Made by a program: the position numbers and the translations under genes
Notes under the pieces: generated by a model
The model's database searches: none
What the model was told of the DNA's origin: nothing
Seen by the model: only the letters and a program-made list of their open reading frames with translations
Source of the DNA: Brachionus manjavacas
Taxonomy: Eukaryota; Rotifera; Eurotatoria; Ploima; Brachionidae
Assembly (NCBI GenBank): GCA_019054805.1
Contig: JAHQIY010000014.1
Span: 620,001-684,000, forward strand
Direction of reading: 5' to 3'
DNA: 64,000 nt
Part shown: positions 41,300 through 54,116 of the stretch, piece after piece
Numbering within the stretch: position 1 is the stretch's first letter
Layout: each line of letters opens with the position of its first letter

Positions 41300-41625
41300 G
41301 GACTAAAAAGAAGGACTAAATTCCATTCTGAGCAGCCTGAGGTTCTCCTGGAATTTATTTAGAAAATAAATAAATAAATAATTAAGATTAAACTTTCCCT
41401 TTTCAAAAATTTATTCTCAGTTAACAAGTCTTTAATTTCCTAAAACATTTTCGAATATTCGAACATTAGCACGTTAAATCAACCAAAGTACCTTTCGAAC
41501 TCACTTTAAAATAGTGTTCATACTTGAGTGTTTTCCTTAACATGAGGGTTGAAAAGAGGACCTAAGTCGCTTGAAAATGTCCAGGAGTTAACCCCAAATT
41601 ATTTTGCAAATAAACAAATAGATTA
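41300..41625 (+). mobile_element. Two LINE C 3' tail fragments
   Basis: 41,304-41,382: GGACTAAAAAGAAGGACTAA, ATTCCATTCTGAGCAGCCTG, ending AAATAAATAAATAAAT. 41,548-41,620: TTGAAAAGAGGACCTAAGTC, CCAGGAGTTAACCCC, ending AAATAAACAAATAG. Both resemble the reverse complement of 4,470-4,520. Confidence 0.5.
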
Positions 41626-42079
41626 AAAATCTTTATAATTCAGTAGTTCGGTATTTATTATTGTCTGAAGTTTAATGGCAATTCCCGAACTGGAAGTAGT
41701 TCTGTGTTGAATAGCTTTGATAATATTAAAACATAAATGAACTTATTTTTGAACTGTTACAAGACAAATAATAGGAAAATAAGATAATTTTTTTGTTTGT
41801 GAAATTGATCTAGATTTATCGAATATTCGGCTTTATGTGCCATTGCTACCTTCTTGCTTTAATTAACCGTGCAAACAGTTAGAAAATTTAATCACCAATT
41901 CAATTCTATTTTAATTATTGCTTATTTTTATGTAACCTTATTTTTACAATTTTTTTTAATCCAAGCTTTTGATCCGCACAGATAAATTAATAATTACAAA
42001 AAAATTAATATTTCAATTTACTCTATTTTCTATTACTTTATTTTTTTGTTGACTACTTTTATAAACCCCGAAACAAAAG

Positions 42080-44120
42080 ACCTTTAAAAACCATTGATAT
42101 TGCATCTATTTGTACATGAAAGCTCTTGTGATGTTGCTCAATTACATAATGCATGTACAATTAGAAAGCGCGCGCTCTATTTGAAACACGCGCATGCACT
42201 TTTCCTATTTTTTTTACTTTGATTTCAAAATTGAAGTGGCGATTTTTGTTGTTATTCTTTTGTTAAATAAAAGCTCACAAATGGAATTGGAAAAATAACA
42301 AATCTGATTATATTTATATAAAAATTAATTTCCAAATAAAATAATTAATCATAATCTGAGATTAGATAAATGGACAAATGACAAATTGCTAAATCCGGGT
42401 GTAAATGTTCCACTCGAGACACAGTCATAAATCACTAGATTTAAATTAAGTTTTTTTTTCTCTATTGTTTTATTTATCGAGTCTGTTTAAATTTTGGCCC
42501 AAGGAGCGCATACCTTTGAAAATGCCCCGAGTTAGTTGATATGGACACGAAAGCCCTGATTTGCATGAAAACCCAACTAGACAGCACAGCTCATTTAGCA
42601 CTCTACAAATTTAAGACAGACTCTGAAATAAAAAAAAAACAACAAAAAAAAGTAATTAAATCTCGATTAGAATACTGAATAGATATTTTTCTCATCATTT
42701 AGCATGAACTTTCCGCTAGAGCCAAGGTGATCGCACGGAAGTCGATTGTCAAAATGAAGAGTTAATTGTGCCCGGGAGCTAGACTTTTCTGAAAACTTAA
42801 TTGACTCGTTTTACTCTACTATCACACAAACTTATAGTTTTCTTATATGGCCGCGGCTGGGCAAACATTTTTCATCTAAAATTCAATTAAAAATTCAAAT
42901 ACAAATAGTTTTTTTCTCTCTTTCTCTTTCTCTCTCTCTCTCTCTTTCTTTTTCGTTCCATTTATTGAAACAATAAAACTAAATAAATGGCCAGCATCTG
43001 CTTTGTTTCGAATATGAACATGAAACAAATTTTTTTTCTCTTTATCTATTTAGCTTTCTATTTGCTCGCTTCACTGCCTGTCTGACTCACTCGGCATCAC
43101 TTATTGATTTGTGTCCATCCTATCCGCTACCATAAATCAAGATTCTTACAAGATAGTTGACAATCTAAGCCCACACACTCATTTAGCCCAACTAAAAGCT
43201 TTTTAAACCTATTAATTAATCAAAATCTTCAAATCATGCATGAAGTCCGACTTGGTTACGTAAATCGTGAGAGCATTAACTTGTGTGCAGATTGAATTTA
43301 AAGTTTGAAGAGGAAAAAATCAATAAAAAAGTAATTTACTGGGCTTAGAAGAAAAGCAGGCGATAAATTTGCTTTATTTCAAGGTCTGCTTGGAGCTAAC
43401 ATTTGGATTTTTTGTCTAAACATTTATCTATTGTGTGCATATGGTCTAATTTTCATAGGTGCTTGATTTACTGTCGAAAAATTTAGCCGCCAGTCGACTA
43501 AGATAAATGTTTAGCCCGAACAATACCCTTAATTAATAAAAATTCAATTAAATTTTAATTTTCATTTTTAAACAAATACAAAACTAACATTTGAATAGAA
43601 TAGTTTGTTTATCTAGAATATCTCGGAGTCTATCTGGACCCCACGAGTTAAATAAAACTTAGCTTTTTCTTAATCACACACAATTCTATTTGGACATGTC
43701 TGAGCAAAATTGGATGAAGCCGGCACGAGAATCAGAGCCTCTTGAGATCTTAGACTACTTATCGTTCAAATGTCAAAGATTTGTGGACAAACTGAGGGTC
43801 TGGTTTGTGCGTTGGGATTAGACTGGCTTAGATAGAGATTGGCATTTGAATGAAATATTTGGCAAAGTTGCGCGATAAGTGGCCAACAATTATTTTAAGG
43901 CTCAGATAAATTTTCAATTATTTGTTGATTAGCAGATTGTAAAAAATATGATTTAAGATAATATCAGTTTTTTGGTTAGACTCAGACTGGACTCGCTCGG
44001 GAATCGTTGATTAAAAGAATGTTTTCAATTTCGATTATTTGGGCTAAATCGTTTGTTAACAATTAGTCCAGGCACCTTTAGTCAGAACACTAGCTGCTCT
44101 CAAAGACTAGACTAGGAGTA
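42080..44120. other. Higher-complexity non-coding block with (CT)n, candidate regulatory region
   Basis: Richer and less repetitive than its surroundings, with words such as AAAGCGCGCGCTCTATTTGA, GCACGGAAGTCGATTG and TATGGCCGCGGCTGGGC, but no coding frame. The (CT)n tract is at about 42,910-42,950. It lies between the protocadherin and the gene at 49.5 kb, so it could serve either. Confidence 0.3.
42908..42952 (+). repeat. CT/CTTT microsatellite
   Basis: TTTTTTCTCTCTTTCTCTTT followed by (CT)8 and CTTTCTTTTTC. Confidence 0.85.
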
Positions 44121-45299
44121 ATTATTCAAACGAAGGCTTTTATCTATTTTTATTTATTCAAATCGTGAATTATTTTTGTTTTTTAAGTGTTTGATTTTAG
44201 AAATAAATTATTTATTTTTCTTTCATTTTTTCTTTTTTGGATGATACCTAAGTCAAGGATTCAGGTACTCTACTCGGTTTATTAATCAAACTAAGTCATT
44301 AACCCAATTTGTGCAAAGTTTTTATTTTCTTTTTACTTAAAACGTCATTTAAGTCTAAAAATCAAAAATCAAAAAAAATATTTTATTTGACTTTGTGATT
44401 TATTTGACAATTATTGCAAATTTTAAGCTCCACTCTCTGTTTCATTACATCGTATTAAATTTTTTACTTTTAATTTTAGTTTTCAAGTGTTATAAAAGTT
44501 AAATTTTTTTTGACACTTTATCCAAGTAGAAGATTGACAAAGCAAACCGTATAATCAATTAAAGAAAAATAATAAATAAAAGAATAAAAACAAAGACAAA
44601 GGGTTATATTGATTTAAAAATAAAAATTATATTCTTTAATTTTTGTTTATTCTTAAAAAAATTATATTAAAAAAATGTATTAATTAAATTTGTTTTGTTA
44701 AAATTATTTAGAAATCAATGTTTTTTAATTAAAAAAAGAATATTTTGACGTTTCCTCCATGATTTTGCATTAATTAAAATAAATTTAATGTTTTCATTTT
44801 TTTGCATCTTTTGTCTCCATTAAAATGAGAATATTCGGTCAGGGGTGATTGAACAGATATTTTGGGAACAATTTGTTCTCATTGTGCCTTACACGTCTTT
44901 TTTAAAATTATTTGAAAGGTGATGACTTATTTTAATCTATTATTTTACTTGTTTAATTTTAATTGCTTAATTAATGTTTTTCTGGAATAAATGTTAATAT
45001 TTATTTTGCTTGAGAATCTAATATTAGAGGTGCTGGTAATGGGTGCAGCGAACCCCTCTCCTATGACGGTAAGGAAAAAACAAATGAAAATAACAAATAA
45101 GCATAGTTAATTGAAAAAGAAAGTATTTTCAATTTATAAATAAATATTGGTTAAGTTAAATTATAAATTATGTAAATCTTTTTTATTTTTTTTAAGCATG
45201 TAGATCTTGGAATCGAGTAAAAAAACTGCTTTAATGTGTTTTTTTTATAAAATGAAATTTAATTTCTAATTTTTTTTGAAATAAATAAAAAAATAAAGC
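44121..45299. other. AT-rich intergenic, no gene seen
   Basis: 45,030-45,080 (GTGCTGGTAATGGGTGCAGC, CCTCTCCTATGACGGTAAGG) resembles 59,855-59,880 (GGTATGCGGTGGTAAGGAAA) and may be another LINE 3' end. Confidence 0.3.
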
Positions 45300-45610
45300 G
45301 CAAAATGTTACACTGATTCTGAAACAAAATAGTAGTAGTAGTAGTAGAAAATACTGTGACCCTAAGGGGTTAAGCTTCTTTGAAGCTATGGCAGTAAATT
45401 AGACTGTTTCCTCAGCCATTTGTCCAAGTTAATTTTGAAGTTATTAATTGATCCAGAATTGGTGATGTACTGAGGAAGACTATTATTAACTATTCGGTTT
45501 GTCAAGAAATCGTTGCATACAATTTTTCGCATCTTCTCTAACAATACACTTGTTATGTCCTTTTAAGTTGTACTTTTATTTCGAGAAAAATTAATACCAT
45601 TTTCAAAATT
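45300..45610 (-). mobile_element. LINE D remnant: ORF C-terminus with TAC-repeat tail
   Basis: The minus strand reads KDITSVLLEKMRKIVCNDFL, TNRIVNNSLPQYITNSGSIN, NFKINLDKWLRKQ. This is the usual end of CR1/RTE-like LINE proteins (F.NRIVN.LP...S.N.FK..LD), with Asn for the usual Trp. Just downstream on that strand is (CTA/TAC)n, seen as AGTAGTAGTAGTAGTAGTAG at 45,330-45,349. Confidence 0.55.
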
Positions 45611-45989
45611 GATAGTTTCATATCTGTAATAAAATTATAAAAATTTTCATTCAGTTTTTACAATTTTTAAGCCCAATTTTTTACATTTTACTCATTTTTC
45701 TAAAAATGACTACATTTAGATTTACAAAATTAAAAAATACAAAAATTTAAGATTTTTCTGTTGATCCTTTATCCGAAATTATAAAAATAATTAGTTATAT
45801 CTTTCAAATTTTTCAATTTAAAGTCAACTTATTCTACTTCAAGTAAAAAGCGGAATATTAGCTTACTATTCAGATATTGTGAAAATTTTTTAAAATTTAA
45901 TAGAAATTAAACCCGAACAAACTTAACAATCTAAGATTGAAAAGATCAAATTGAAATGGACCTCACAGCATTCCAAAATTAATTGAATT

Positions 45990-46490
45990 TTCGTTTTAAT
46001 GAGCGACTGTACTCAATAGATCTAACTCTAAATAAAAAGCTCTGGATCCACTACCAAAACTGCTCGGTATAATATCCGACCCAAAACAAAATTCTTCGCC
46101 TTTGCCTTAGCTTTGACTACATGGACAGTACTGAATTTATTCACTCACAAGCAAAAATCGAAATGATTAAGCCATTTGACTCACAGATACTACGACAAAA
46201 TCATCCTCAATGGAAAAAACCACCAAGTAATAAACGAAAAAATTGACCAAAGTCAGAAACTATATATCAAAACAGCACATAAAAAACGAAAAACAACTTG
46301 CTTGGATGAAAATCTTCATACTTTATAATGAATCTTAATAGATTATAACCAAAGAATAATTAAAACAAAAAAAGTTCATTTAATTCAAATCATGCCGTTC
46401 AATTATTAACCCTTTAAATTTTGGGCTGTAAGAAAGCTCTGGCTTTCGTATCTTTCCTTAACCTTTTTGAAATAATAAAACAATATTAAA
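45990..46490. other. Unassigned transposon-like remnant
   Basis: 46,000-46,330 has less biased sequence with one frame reading PTQNKILRLCLSFDYMDSTE, FIHSQAKIEMIKPFDSQILR, QNHPQWKKPPSNKRKN. 46,425-46,480 (GGGCTGTAAGAAAGCTCTGG) ends with AATAATAAAACAAT like a LINE tail. I cannot name the family. Confidence 0.25.
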
Positions 46491-49400
46491 ACCTAAAATA
46501 AAAATAATTTAATTTTTTTTCCTCCTAAAAAAAACAGTTTCTTATCTTCCGAATGACACAAAATTTATATTGTTGTAAGTCTTGCATTAGCCATGTTAAA
46601 AATATAAAAGAAGTTATGAAGTTTATAATCAAGTTATAATGTTTTATGAATAGATCTTATATATATTTTATTTAAACTATAATTTCATTTTTTTAGCTAT
46701 TGATTTGAAATTAAAATAAAATCAATCGTTTTCAAATTAAAGCTTGAAATATCAACCAATTTTAAATAAAATTTTTACTTAATTGTCCTTTCATAATTAT
46801 TCAAACATTTTATACATTTTATAATTTCTTTTTTTTATAGCATTCAAGGAGTTTTATTGATAAGTAAATAAATATAATAAAAATTATAAAACGTTTTAAA
46901 TCATAGCAAGTCGAAAACTTTTATGTAGAATACATTTTTTATGTTCTGAAAATTCTGATTGTTAAGTCTCTGAATCACTGTCACATTCTATTTATTGATT
47001 ACAGATTTCTTTTAATCTATAGACATCTGTTAAATTTTATTTTTGACAACTTTTTTTTTAAACATTTTATAATAATAGTAGTGATAATAGTGCAAATTAA
47101 ATAACGAGTTGATAGAAACTAAATCAAAATATAAATAAATGAAATTTGATCCAACTGATCAAAGCTTTTTGAATTCTTAAAATAAAAGCAAATAAACTTA
47201 TAATAAAAATAAAATGCATATTGATTTAATATACAAAAAATCTGGCTTCTCATCTAGTCTTTTTAAAAATTTATCAGTTTGTTTTGAAATTTAATTAAAA
47301 AAAATATTAATTCTATATCTAAGTTGGACTTTAAATTGTTGATTAGTTTTGATTAGAAAATTAATTCAATTTATCTTAATTGCAAAATATAAAGATTTAA
47401 AAAAAATCCAAAAAGAAAAAAAAGTTTATTGATTGATTATTTATTGTTTGGACTAGCCTAATAAATATATCTCAAATTATTTTTGTTTGTTTATTAAATT
47501 ATTTTGATTTTTATGAAATTAAACTGATGTTTTTTTCCAAATTAAAAAATTGTATATTTTCAAAAAAAATAATTATATACCCATTATGTTGATATGCCAA
47601 TTACATTTGAGAAACGATTACTGCTAAAAAAATTCAATAACATAAATTTTTCAAGAAATTAATTTCAATTTTCACATACTGTTTTAAATTATTTGTCAAT
47701 TATTTTCCAAGAAATAAATTTATCTTTTTTAAAAAATATGATACGTCTAATTAATCAAATGTAAGAAATTTAAGGGACTTAATTGAATCACAGGATTCAC
47801 AGTCAAATCATAAATCGCATTTTATCAGTAGAATCAAAAATAAATTAATTTTACGTACATTAAATGTCCCAATTAAAAAATTTCTTATAAAATCTTATAA
47901 TTTTTCTGATTATTTTATATTATAGAGCCATAAATTTTTTTCATATTTTTTATAAAACAATAAAGCTAAAGGCAAAAACAGATAAAATAGGCTTCACATG
48001 GAAAGTATAAAATTCCGCCCGTTTATCAAATCAAAAAGACAACAATCATGCAATAAATTTAAGTAGATGAGACAACATTTGTCTTATTATTTCAAAAATT
48101 TTAAACAAATATTTTTCGAATAAATCTAATCTTTTCTTTTAAGCCTTAGAAGGGAGGCTTTGAGCTGGATCAGCAAAAAGAAGATTAATTTTTTTAAAAA
48201 AGATATAAAAATTTATTTTAAAATACTGACTATAAAAAACAATAATTAAGATCAATTTTAATATACTACTTTTTCTAGATGAATATTTTTTAAATGGGTA
48301 TAGAGTGATTAATAAAATAGAAAATTTTTATAACATTTACTCATTTGTCGCTCAAAAGAGCCAAGTAATTAAAATTAATTTTACATATTTAAAATAAATA
48401 TTGATTTTTAAGATAACTAAAAAATATTTCTAGTTTTTAAATCTTATTATTTTGCCTGTCATACCATATAAAGCTTAAAGCTTCTCAATTTACTTTAATT
48501 TTCGATTTCCAAAACAGAAAATTATATGTATTCCTTTTTTTAATAAATAAAGAAAATATTCCAAAAATATTCTTCATATTATCTACTCAAAAATTTAATT
48601 AGAAATGTAACAACACGATTTTGGTGCTAACATTGGCGCCTGAATTATTAATGGATTGTAATCAATCATTTTCTTTTTTCGATCAATCAATATGATCATT
48701 TTGAGATCATTTGAATTTTTTATTTTACAGACATTAGGGTTAAAATAAACAAATGTTTTATACCCGTTTCGTTGTTTTATTTTGAATAATAAAATTTTTT
48801 TCAACAAAAATAAAACAATTGTTCGCAAAAAAATTGCGAGAAAATCTTTTTTACTAATTAGATCCAAAAAATTGTCTGCTAAAAACTTGCTATGCTTCAT
48901 TAGGTCTTAAAAATTCTAATAAAATTAATCCGAATTTTCCGTATCAACAATTTGTTTTAAATTCAAATAAAAGATAAATTTTAACTATGAAAATGCTTTA
49001 AAGGAAACAAGATCATTAATTATTTTAAGATAAATTTTGCACATTTTTAATCCATCTAGGCTAAAAAATAAAGATTTTTTTTCATTTTTTGTGAGAATTC
49101 GTGTTCAAAAATAATCCAAAATTGACAGCTTTTTTTTGGTATCATAGCAGATAGATGATTAGCTTGAAATATCATGGCATGTTTTAAATAAAGTTTATAT
49201 TCAAGTTAATGAAGCATTCATTACCACTTGAGTTCTCTTTGACGCATTTATCATCGAAAGAATTAAATCCAACGTGTTATTTAATTTGAAAAAAAATTTT
49301 AAATTCTTATCGATTATTTTTAATGTGATAAAATTTAATTAAATTTAGATACAATTCTTTTTTCTTGTTGATTATGATCTCTTTCTCCCAGTCATCTATA

Positions 49401-49498
49401 TAATCAACATGAAAATTATTCCTAATAAATAAAGATATAAAGCATTCAAACAAAAAATTATTTAAGATTATTGTGAATAATTTTTATTCTTTTTACAG
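46491..49498. other. Long AT-rich stretch, no gene seen; probable intron or upstream region of the 49.5-kb gene
   Basis: No exon recognised. The minus-strand frame 48900-48595 is AT-driven (many Lys, Ile, Phe, Leu) and not convincing. 48,140-48,190 (AGCCTTAGAAGGGAGGCTTT) may be an old LINE tail. Confidence 0.3.
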
Positions 49499-50025
49499 AC
49501 ATGGAAACTTTGAACTCAGCTGAAACTTCGAGTGAAGTAAAACTAGATGAAGTGTCCAAGAAAAGTGTAGTGCGAACTTTCCAAAAAGCCTATTCAATTA
49601 TATCCAGTGACTCTGGCTCAGTTAGGTACGAAAACGACTATGATGAGGAAGAAATAGTTCAAAATCCACAAGTTCAGAATTTAAAGCTAGGAGATGATTT
49701 CTATATCAGTTCAGAGGACGAGTCATCTAACCAAAATTTTGACCTAAAGAGAACCAAAGCCTTAGATCGTGATCTCAAGGAGGAATCAAAATTTAACATG
49801 TCCGGCAAGAATCGCAAAGAATCTTTGTACCAAAGCGATTCAACTCTAGTAAAACCAACAAATATTAATTCTCAGCAAAAAAGGAATTCAGCTTCTGATT
49901 TACAGTCAAAGCCAAAATCAACCAATGTCATGCATGATGACTGGTTTTTTTCCGAGGTCGACCCACACAAGCTCAAAATTCAGCAAAATCTCAAGTCTAA
50001 AAGTTTCGAATTCTCAAATGAATAA
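49499..50025 (+). CDS. Unknown acidic, Ser-rich disordered protein, terminal exon
   Basis: TTTTTATTCTTTTTACAG at 49,481-49,498 is a strong 3' splice site. Two bases later an ATG opens a 174-residue frame to TAA at 50,023-50,025, and AATAAA follows at 50,112-50,117. This is therefore a genuine last exon, and coding sequence may extend into unseen upstream exons. The protein is hydrophilic, with acidic stretches (YENDYDEEEIVQ, ISSEDESSN), Lys/Ser/Asn-rich middle and a more ordered-looking end (VMHDDWFFSEVDPHKLKIQQ, NLKSKSFEFSNE). No domain recognised. Base use is clearly coding-like against the flanks. Confidence 0.6.
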
Positions 50026-50117
50026 GCGTTCCATGTCGTTCCTAATCTTAAATTTTTAATTTAGTATTTAATTAAATTTTAAAATTATTTTTAATTTTTT
50101 AATAGCTTTACAATAAA

Positions 50118-52375
50118 TTCGTCTATTGAACTAGTTTCTTTTTAAATTTATTTATTTTGCTTCAAAATCAAAAAGTGGGTTTTTTAAAATTTCAGATCAG
50201 CAAAAAGAAGCGACTTTTTAACCGGAAAAGAAGATAAAACAGAGAAGACATGATATAATTTTTTCTTTCAATTTCTATTTGAAATATATATTTAAATATT
50301 AATTTTGAGCAAAAAATGAAAAAATTTAATACTAATAAGAAAAAATTGTGACTAATTTTATAGGGAATTTTTTAATTCAAAAAAAAATTTTTGTTTAACT
50401 GATGGATTTGTCCCCGAATGGCAAAAGTTTCTCTTAAAACCCCACTTATGACTATTAACAAAAATAAATCATGGCAAAAAGTCAAAAATTGTTAATTTTT
50501 GAAATATAAAAAAGAATTAAAAAAATTGGGCAAAAAAGGTTGATTTAAGTTTTGAAATTTTATAAATTAAATCAATTTAAAGATTTACTATTAAAGCGTT
50601 TGAGTCTTTTGTTTGACGCGAAATCAAAATTTTGGAAATATATCTAAGAATTTTCAGCATTTAGTACTCTATTCAAGTCAGACTTTGTCTGAAATAAAAG
50701 TAAAAAATTAACTTTTAATTTAATATTTTTTTATTAAAATTGGATTTTTTTAAAATTTATTCCTGCAATTAAATAATTAATATTGATTTTCTTATTTAAT
50801 TAAAATGTTAGTTTAATTAAAATAGATGACAAAGGCTTTTGCTTATTTTTCAAACGTAAGAAAAATTTATTTTTAGAAGTCAAAATTTTGCTATTCCACA
50901 ATTAAAATAGATTAATTTATCTTGTTTTCAGTTAATTCGATTAATGCGCATTTTCAAAAATAATCGAAAAAAAGGATTCGAAATTATTCCTCCAATTACG
51001 GAAATAATTATTTATAATTTCATAATCAAATTTAATTAAAAAAAGCTTAATTTTTCATTAAAAATTATTTTATATATCTTTTTATTCATCAAATAAAAGT
51101 AAGAGCTAAATTTTCAAATTTTGTTTCCAGTGTTTTTTTCTAACTTCAATTTTTAATTTAATAATTATATATATCAGATTAAATTAAAATATTAAAATTG
51201 ACGATTTTGGTTTTAAAAAATACATTTTTTGACTTTAGATTATTTTGAAAATGAAAATCTAATTAAAACTTTTTTTTTTAAAGCTTTATAAACAAAAAAT
51301 GCCTAAAAATAACCTATAAAAATTTAAAAAATCTTTAAAACATTTTTTCTTTATTATACAAATGAAGAAACAAAATTAATAAAGTTACAATATTATTTAA
51401 AAATGGGATTGAATTCAACTAAAACGATAATTCCGAAAAAATTCGAGTCGAATTTTTTTTACTAAATTATTTTAGGTTTAGTTTCATTAAGTTATTTGAT
51501 TCGAATATAAAAAAAGTAAAAATTTTTTTTTAACATTCCTTTATGAAGATTTAGTCTATTAAAATTAATAATTCACAGAACATTATGTATATAAAGACAC
51601 TTTGAATTTATAAATACATCACAAACTCATAAAAATGAGAATAGTTTTCCATTTGATTAGCACTAATTCAAACCAAAGATCTAATTGAAAATTGTTAATC
51701 ATCGAAATTGTTTGGTTATTTAACTACCCATTTAAGAGAAAAAATAATAAAAAAAATTAATTAAAATTTTGATTAAAGCCAGTAGTTTTCTTACGTCTCA
51801 AATGTTCTCACTGAACAATTAACTTATATAGATAAAAAATTTAGTATAAATCAAAAAAAAATTCTTGTCCATAAATAATCAAAAAATTTAAGCCCGAAAA
51901 AAATCCCAATTAGACAATCAAATTTTGAAAAATATTATTTTAATTAAAATTTATAGGAGAAAATAATTTTCTCATAAATATAGTCAGAAAGTGGGTGTCA
52001 ATTTTTGTCAACATGAATTTTTTTTTAATGGCGCTTTTTCATCTAGTTAATCAGCTATTTAATTTTTAAACAAAGTTTTTAGACAGTCTAATTTAAAAAG
52101 CAAATTTTTAATATGGTAACTTTTAGCGATTCATTCAGACATTCCAAAATTTTCTATTTAAACACTCGGACTGCAATAATTATAAAATTTAGTTGTTGCC
52201 AAGATATAATTAAGCATAAAATACTAAAACCTTAAACTATAATTTCTAATTTTATTTAAGCTAATAGTGAATTTTTGACGGATTCTTTTTATTGCCTTAT
52301 TTAAAATAATTTACTATAGAATGGATGTATAAATAAATAAGAATAATATTTTTAAAAATTATGTGCAAAAAGTTT
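50118..52375. other. AT-rich intergenic, no gene seen
   Basis: Low-complexity A/T sequence; nothing recognised on either strand. Confidence 0.3.
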
Positions 52376-52560
52376 TATTCAAAAAACGGCGTCACTTAAT
52401 GACAAGAGTGCATGTATCCCAATATTTCACCAAGTCATGTGATAGCTCTAATTGCACCCCTCATAGCCATTTAAAGTCATTTACCGGCAATACTTAGTGC
52501 ATCGACAAACTCGCTTGGTTTAGAACACATCTCACATTAATTCATCATCTACTTTTCTTT
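52376..52560 (+). promoter_or_regulatory. Candidate promoter / 5' untranslated exon of the kinase gene
   Basis: A patch of mixed-composition sequence (GGCGTCACTTAATGACAAGA, CCAAGTCATGTGATAGCTC, TTACCGGCAATACTTAGTG) ~350-530 bp upstream of the kinase ATG in otherwise A/T-rich DNA. Just before the ATG, TTTTTTAAATTTTAG ending near 52,899 looks like a 3' splice site, so a non-coding first exon may lie here. No core promoter motif is certain. Confidence 0.3.
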
Positions 52561-52907
52561 TATTTATAGGGGTGGGCCAAATTTTAATACTTTTAAAAAA
52601 ATTTTGATTAAAAAAATTAAATGAAAATATTTACTTGTAAACAAGGTAGTGCTGGTAAATCCAAGTCTAAAATTTTGATCTAGTTTTCAGTCATGTGCAT
52701 TTAAAACGTGAATAGAAAACATTAAAACTCAGAGTCTGCATAATGTTGAGCATGGTTCAGAACTGAGGGTGCAGCAAATTAATTATAATATTTTAAATTT
52801 TGTTTTAATGCTAAAATTGAGCAGTAACGAAAATATTCAGTGGCAAAAGTACTCTATTTGGCAAGAAAATAAAAAATAAAAACTTTTTTAAATTTTAGAA
52901 TATAATA

Positions 52908-54116
52908 ATGGCTTATGATGAGACTGACGAGCTTCCGGACAGAGAAAAAGCTCGAGAATTCTATTCCAAATACGAACTAAAGGACGTGCTTGGCAAAGGC
53001 ATTAGCAGTGTGGTTCGCAAGTGCATTGAGAAATCATCAGGTAAAGAATATGCAGTTAAAATAGTAGAATATAGTGGACCGGAACTAAAAGAAAGTACTT
53101 TAAGAGAGATCGAGATCATGAGAATGATCGGCGGTCATCCCAACATAAGTAAGTCTAAAACAGACTTTTCTAGGAATTTTTTTTAAAAATAAAAATATAA
53201 AGTTGAAATCCATGACACGTTTGAATCTGACTCGTTTGTGTTCATTGTAATGCAGCTGTGTCCCAATGGTGAACTCTTCGACCATTTGACCCAAGTGGTT
53301 CGCTTGTCAGAAAAAAAGACCCGGTTTATCATGCGAAACATTCTGGAAGCGGTTCTTTGGCTGCATAAACGAAGCATAGTTCACCGAGACCTGAAGCCCG
53401 AGAACATACTCTTGGACAAGGACATGAATGTGAAAATTTCTGATTTCGGCTTTGCCGTTCAGCTAGAGGACGACGAAACATTGAGTGATTTATGCGGCAC
53501 GCCAGGCTACCTGGCTCCCGAGACCCTCTATTGCTCAATGTACGACAACGCGTCTGGCTACGGCATGCAGGTTGACATGTGGGCCTGTGGAGTCATTTTG
53601 TTCACCTTGCTGAGCGGATCGCCGCCTTTCTGGCACCGCCGACAAGCTATAATGCTGCGCATGATCATGGAAGGAAACTATTCATTTGCCTCACCCGAGT
53701 GGGATGATGTGTCCGAACAGGCCAAGGACCTCATCCGAAATCTGCTAATTGTAGATCCGGCCAAGCGGTTCACTGCTCAACAAGCGCTGGACAGTCCATT
53801 TTTTGCCAGAGATGCTCAGGCCAAGCCGGACCGGGTCTTTTACCCGCGGAAAACATTCAAGGTGTACATACTTACCGTGATGGTTATTCAAAGGCTCAAA
53901 ACACTCAAGAACAAGCCGCAGCAAATTCAAGTCGCCGAGCTTGTGGACAACCCGTACAGATTCAAGACTTACAGAAAGATAATCGACACTGCCGCGTTCA
54001 CCATTTACGGCCACTGGGTCAAAAAAGGTGAGCAGCAGAATCGCGCCGCACTCTTCGAAATCGAACCTAAGTGTGATCTCAAGGCCATGCATGTGTCAAG
54101 GATTGAAGTTAATTAA
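52908..54116 (+). CDS. PHKG: Phosphorylase b kinase gamma catalytic subunit
   Basis: Exon 1 is 52908-53148, intron 53149-53202 (GTAAG...AAAG, 54 bp, splitting Ile81), exon 2 is 53203-54116; 384 aa, against ~387 for the vertebrate muscle form. It phosphorylates and activates glycogen phosphorylase in the calmodulin-regulated kinase complex. Visible: Gly loop GKGISSVV (29-36), Lys51 in YAVKIV, HRDLKPEN (141-148), DFGF (161-164), APE (185-187), and PPFWHRRQ. After the kinase domain the regulatory tail is conserved (KTFKVYILTVMVIQRLK, IYGHWVKKGEQQNRAALFE at about 348-366), the calmodulin-binding end specific to this family. The activation loop has Asp176 in SDLCGTP where vertebrates have Glu182, keeping the acidic residue that substitutes for phosphorylation. 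Vertebrate paralogues differ, so no number is given to the symbol. Confidence 0.95.

Noticed and set aside
48595-48900. 101-residue minus-strand ORF.
   Set aside because: Mostly Lys/Ile/Leu/Phe from A/T-rich DNA, no splice or start context, no family resemblance.
53100-54092. Minus-strand ORFs (64-115 residues) opposite the kinase.
   Set aside because: Antisense shadows of conserved kinase sequence.
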